6,103 bases of DNA, taken from Bacteroidota bacterium. Lineage in GTDB: Bacteria; Bacteroidota; Bacteroidia; Chitinophagales; LD1. Numbering within the stretch: the first letter of the stretch is position 1; each line of letters begins with the position of its first letter. A program made the position numbers and the translations under genes. Positions 5,611 to 6,103 of this stretch are shown here, one piece after another. The stretch spans positions 1 through 6,103 of the forward strand of contig JAQBNQ010000027.1 in assembly GCA_028288545.1 (NCBI GenBank), read 5' to 3'. The notes beneath the pieces are model-generated. The model saw only the letters and a program-made list of their open reading frames with translations. It did not search any database and was not told where the DNA came from.

Positions 5611-6103
5611 TGTATATCCGTTAAACTTACCCGTTGAACATTCTTCATTACAACCTCTATGCCTTTGCGCTTTGCATTTTCGCAAAACTCGCTTAATGCC
5701 TCCAGTACATCGTGGTCGATATGTTGGGAAAATGAACCGTCAATAACTATGGCCGAGTAATCCGGTATTCCATTCAACAATTCTTTGATTTTCGATTTGT
5801 CCAAAAAAGTAACATTAGTGTGAAGGTTGATAGTGTAGGTAGTAATCCCCAGGTGGATTTCTTTCTTTACGTCATAGTCAGCCTTGTAATTATTACGGAT
5901 GATAAAGAATATTGAAAGCAGCAAACCGATGCTAACTCCAATCAACAGATCCGTAAACAGGATAACGAGAATGGTAATGATAAATGGCAGAAACTGATTC
6001 CACCCTAGTTTTATGGCCCCTTTATATAATTTAGGCCTGGTCAACTTAAACCCGTTTACTACCAGTATTGAGGCCAGTGCGGCTAAAGGGATCAGGTTTA
6101 TTA
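5607..6103 (-). CDS. SulP-family anion transporter, C-terminal part with STAS domain (truncated by the window edge)
   Basis: 164 codons are visible; the frame is open through the right edge, so the start and most membrane helices are missing. A TTG at 6044 is not the start, because coding continues upstream with IPLAALASILVVNGFK, a typical SulP segment. The fragment holds the last part of the transporter domain: a helix at about 1-16, the QFLPFIITILVILFTDLLIGVS region at about 36-57 and a final helix to about 69. A STAS domain follows at about 80-164, with the strand AIVIDGSF, helix DHDVLEALSEFCENAKRKG and strand IEVVMKN. SulP proteins move sulphate, bicarbonate or related anions across the inner membrane, and STAS domains regulate or assemble them. 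The substrate cannot be told. The protein ends shortly after the last STAS strand, with no carbonic anhydrase fusion as seen in some relatives. The holin-like gene follows after 33 bp. Confidence 0.9.
   Translation of the reverse strand, partial: INLIPLAALASILVVNGFKLTRPKLYKGAIKLGWNQFLPFIITILVILFTDLLIGVSIGLLLSIFFIIRNNYKADYDVKKEIHLGITTYTINLHTNVTFLDKSKIKELLNGIPDYSAIVIDGSFSQHIDHDVLEALSEFCENAKRKGIEVVMKNVQRVSLTDIH

Overview
The window looks like chromosomal DNA of a Bacteroidota member, probably Sphingobacteriaceae or a close relative. The family-level assignment is tentative and made from protein flavour only. The signs are an RprX/RprY-style two-component pair, a lipoprotein of a Bacteroidota-type family with a short lipobox signal, no Shine-Dalgarno sequences before the genes, and several matches to the Bacteroidota housekeeping promoter (-33 TTG or TTTG, -7 TAnnTTTG). 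I see no phage, transposase, CRISPR array, tRNA or rRNA.

Layout, left to right. (1) 1-124, minus: the N-terminal end of an unrecognised gene that leaves the window, with a possible promoter at 153-184. (2) 230-1351, minus: a membrane-anchored Rieske non-haem iron oxygenase that resembles the sterol C7-desaturases Neverland/DAF-36 and, more distantly, KshA. (3) 1538-2230, minus: an OmpR-class response regulator. (4) 2312-3895, minus: its cognate membrane histidine kinase. (5) 3896-4113: a divergent intergenic region with the kinase promoter, two operator-like dyads and an 85-bp palindromic repeat element (3997-4081). (6) 4114-5139, plus: an exported lipoprotein. (7) 5165-5572, minus: a small four-helix membrane protein of the 'phage holin 4 superfamily IV' (YvlD-like) type. 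(8) 5607-6103, minus: the C-terminal part of a SulP anion transporter with its STAS domain, cut by the right edge.

The kinase and regulator form one signalling unit. The kinase comes first, and the regulator also has its own consensus-like promoter in the 81-bp gap. The SulP and holin-like genes run in the same direction, 33 bp apart, and converge on the lipoprotein gene with only 25 bp between the stop codons. Nothing in the sequence ties the Rieske oxygenase functionally to the two-component system.

The main points of interest are the palindromic element, which has two mutually exclusive folds; the eukaryote-like sterol desaturase family member; and -7 boxes lying only 4-8 nt upstream of the start codons of three genes, which suggests leaderless or near-leaderless mRNAs. 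I did not find a clearly new multi-gene system; most of the window is ordinary core-type Bacteroidota content. There is no gene-free stretch longer than 300 bases. The longest is 3896-4113 (218 bp), followed by 1352-1537 (186 bp), 125-229 (105 bp) and 2231-2311 (81 bp).
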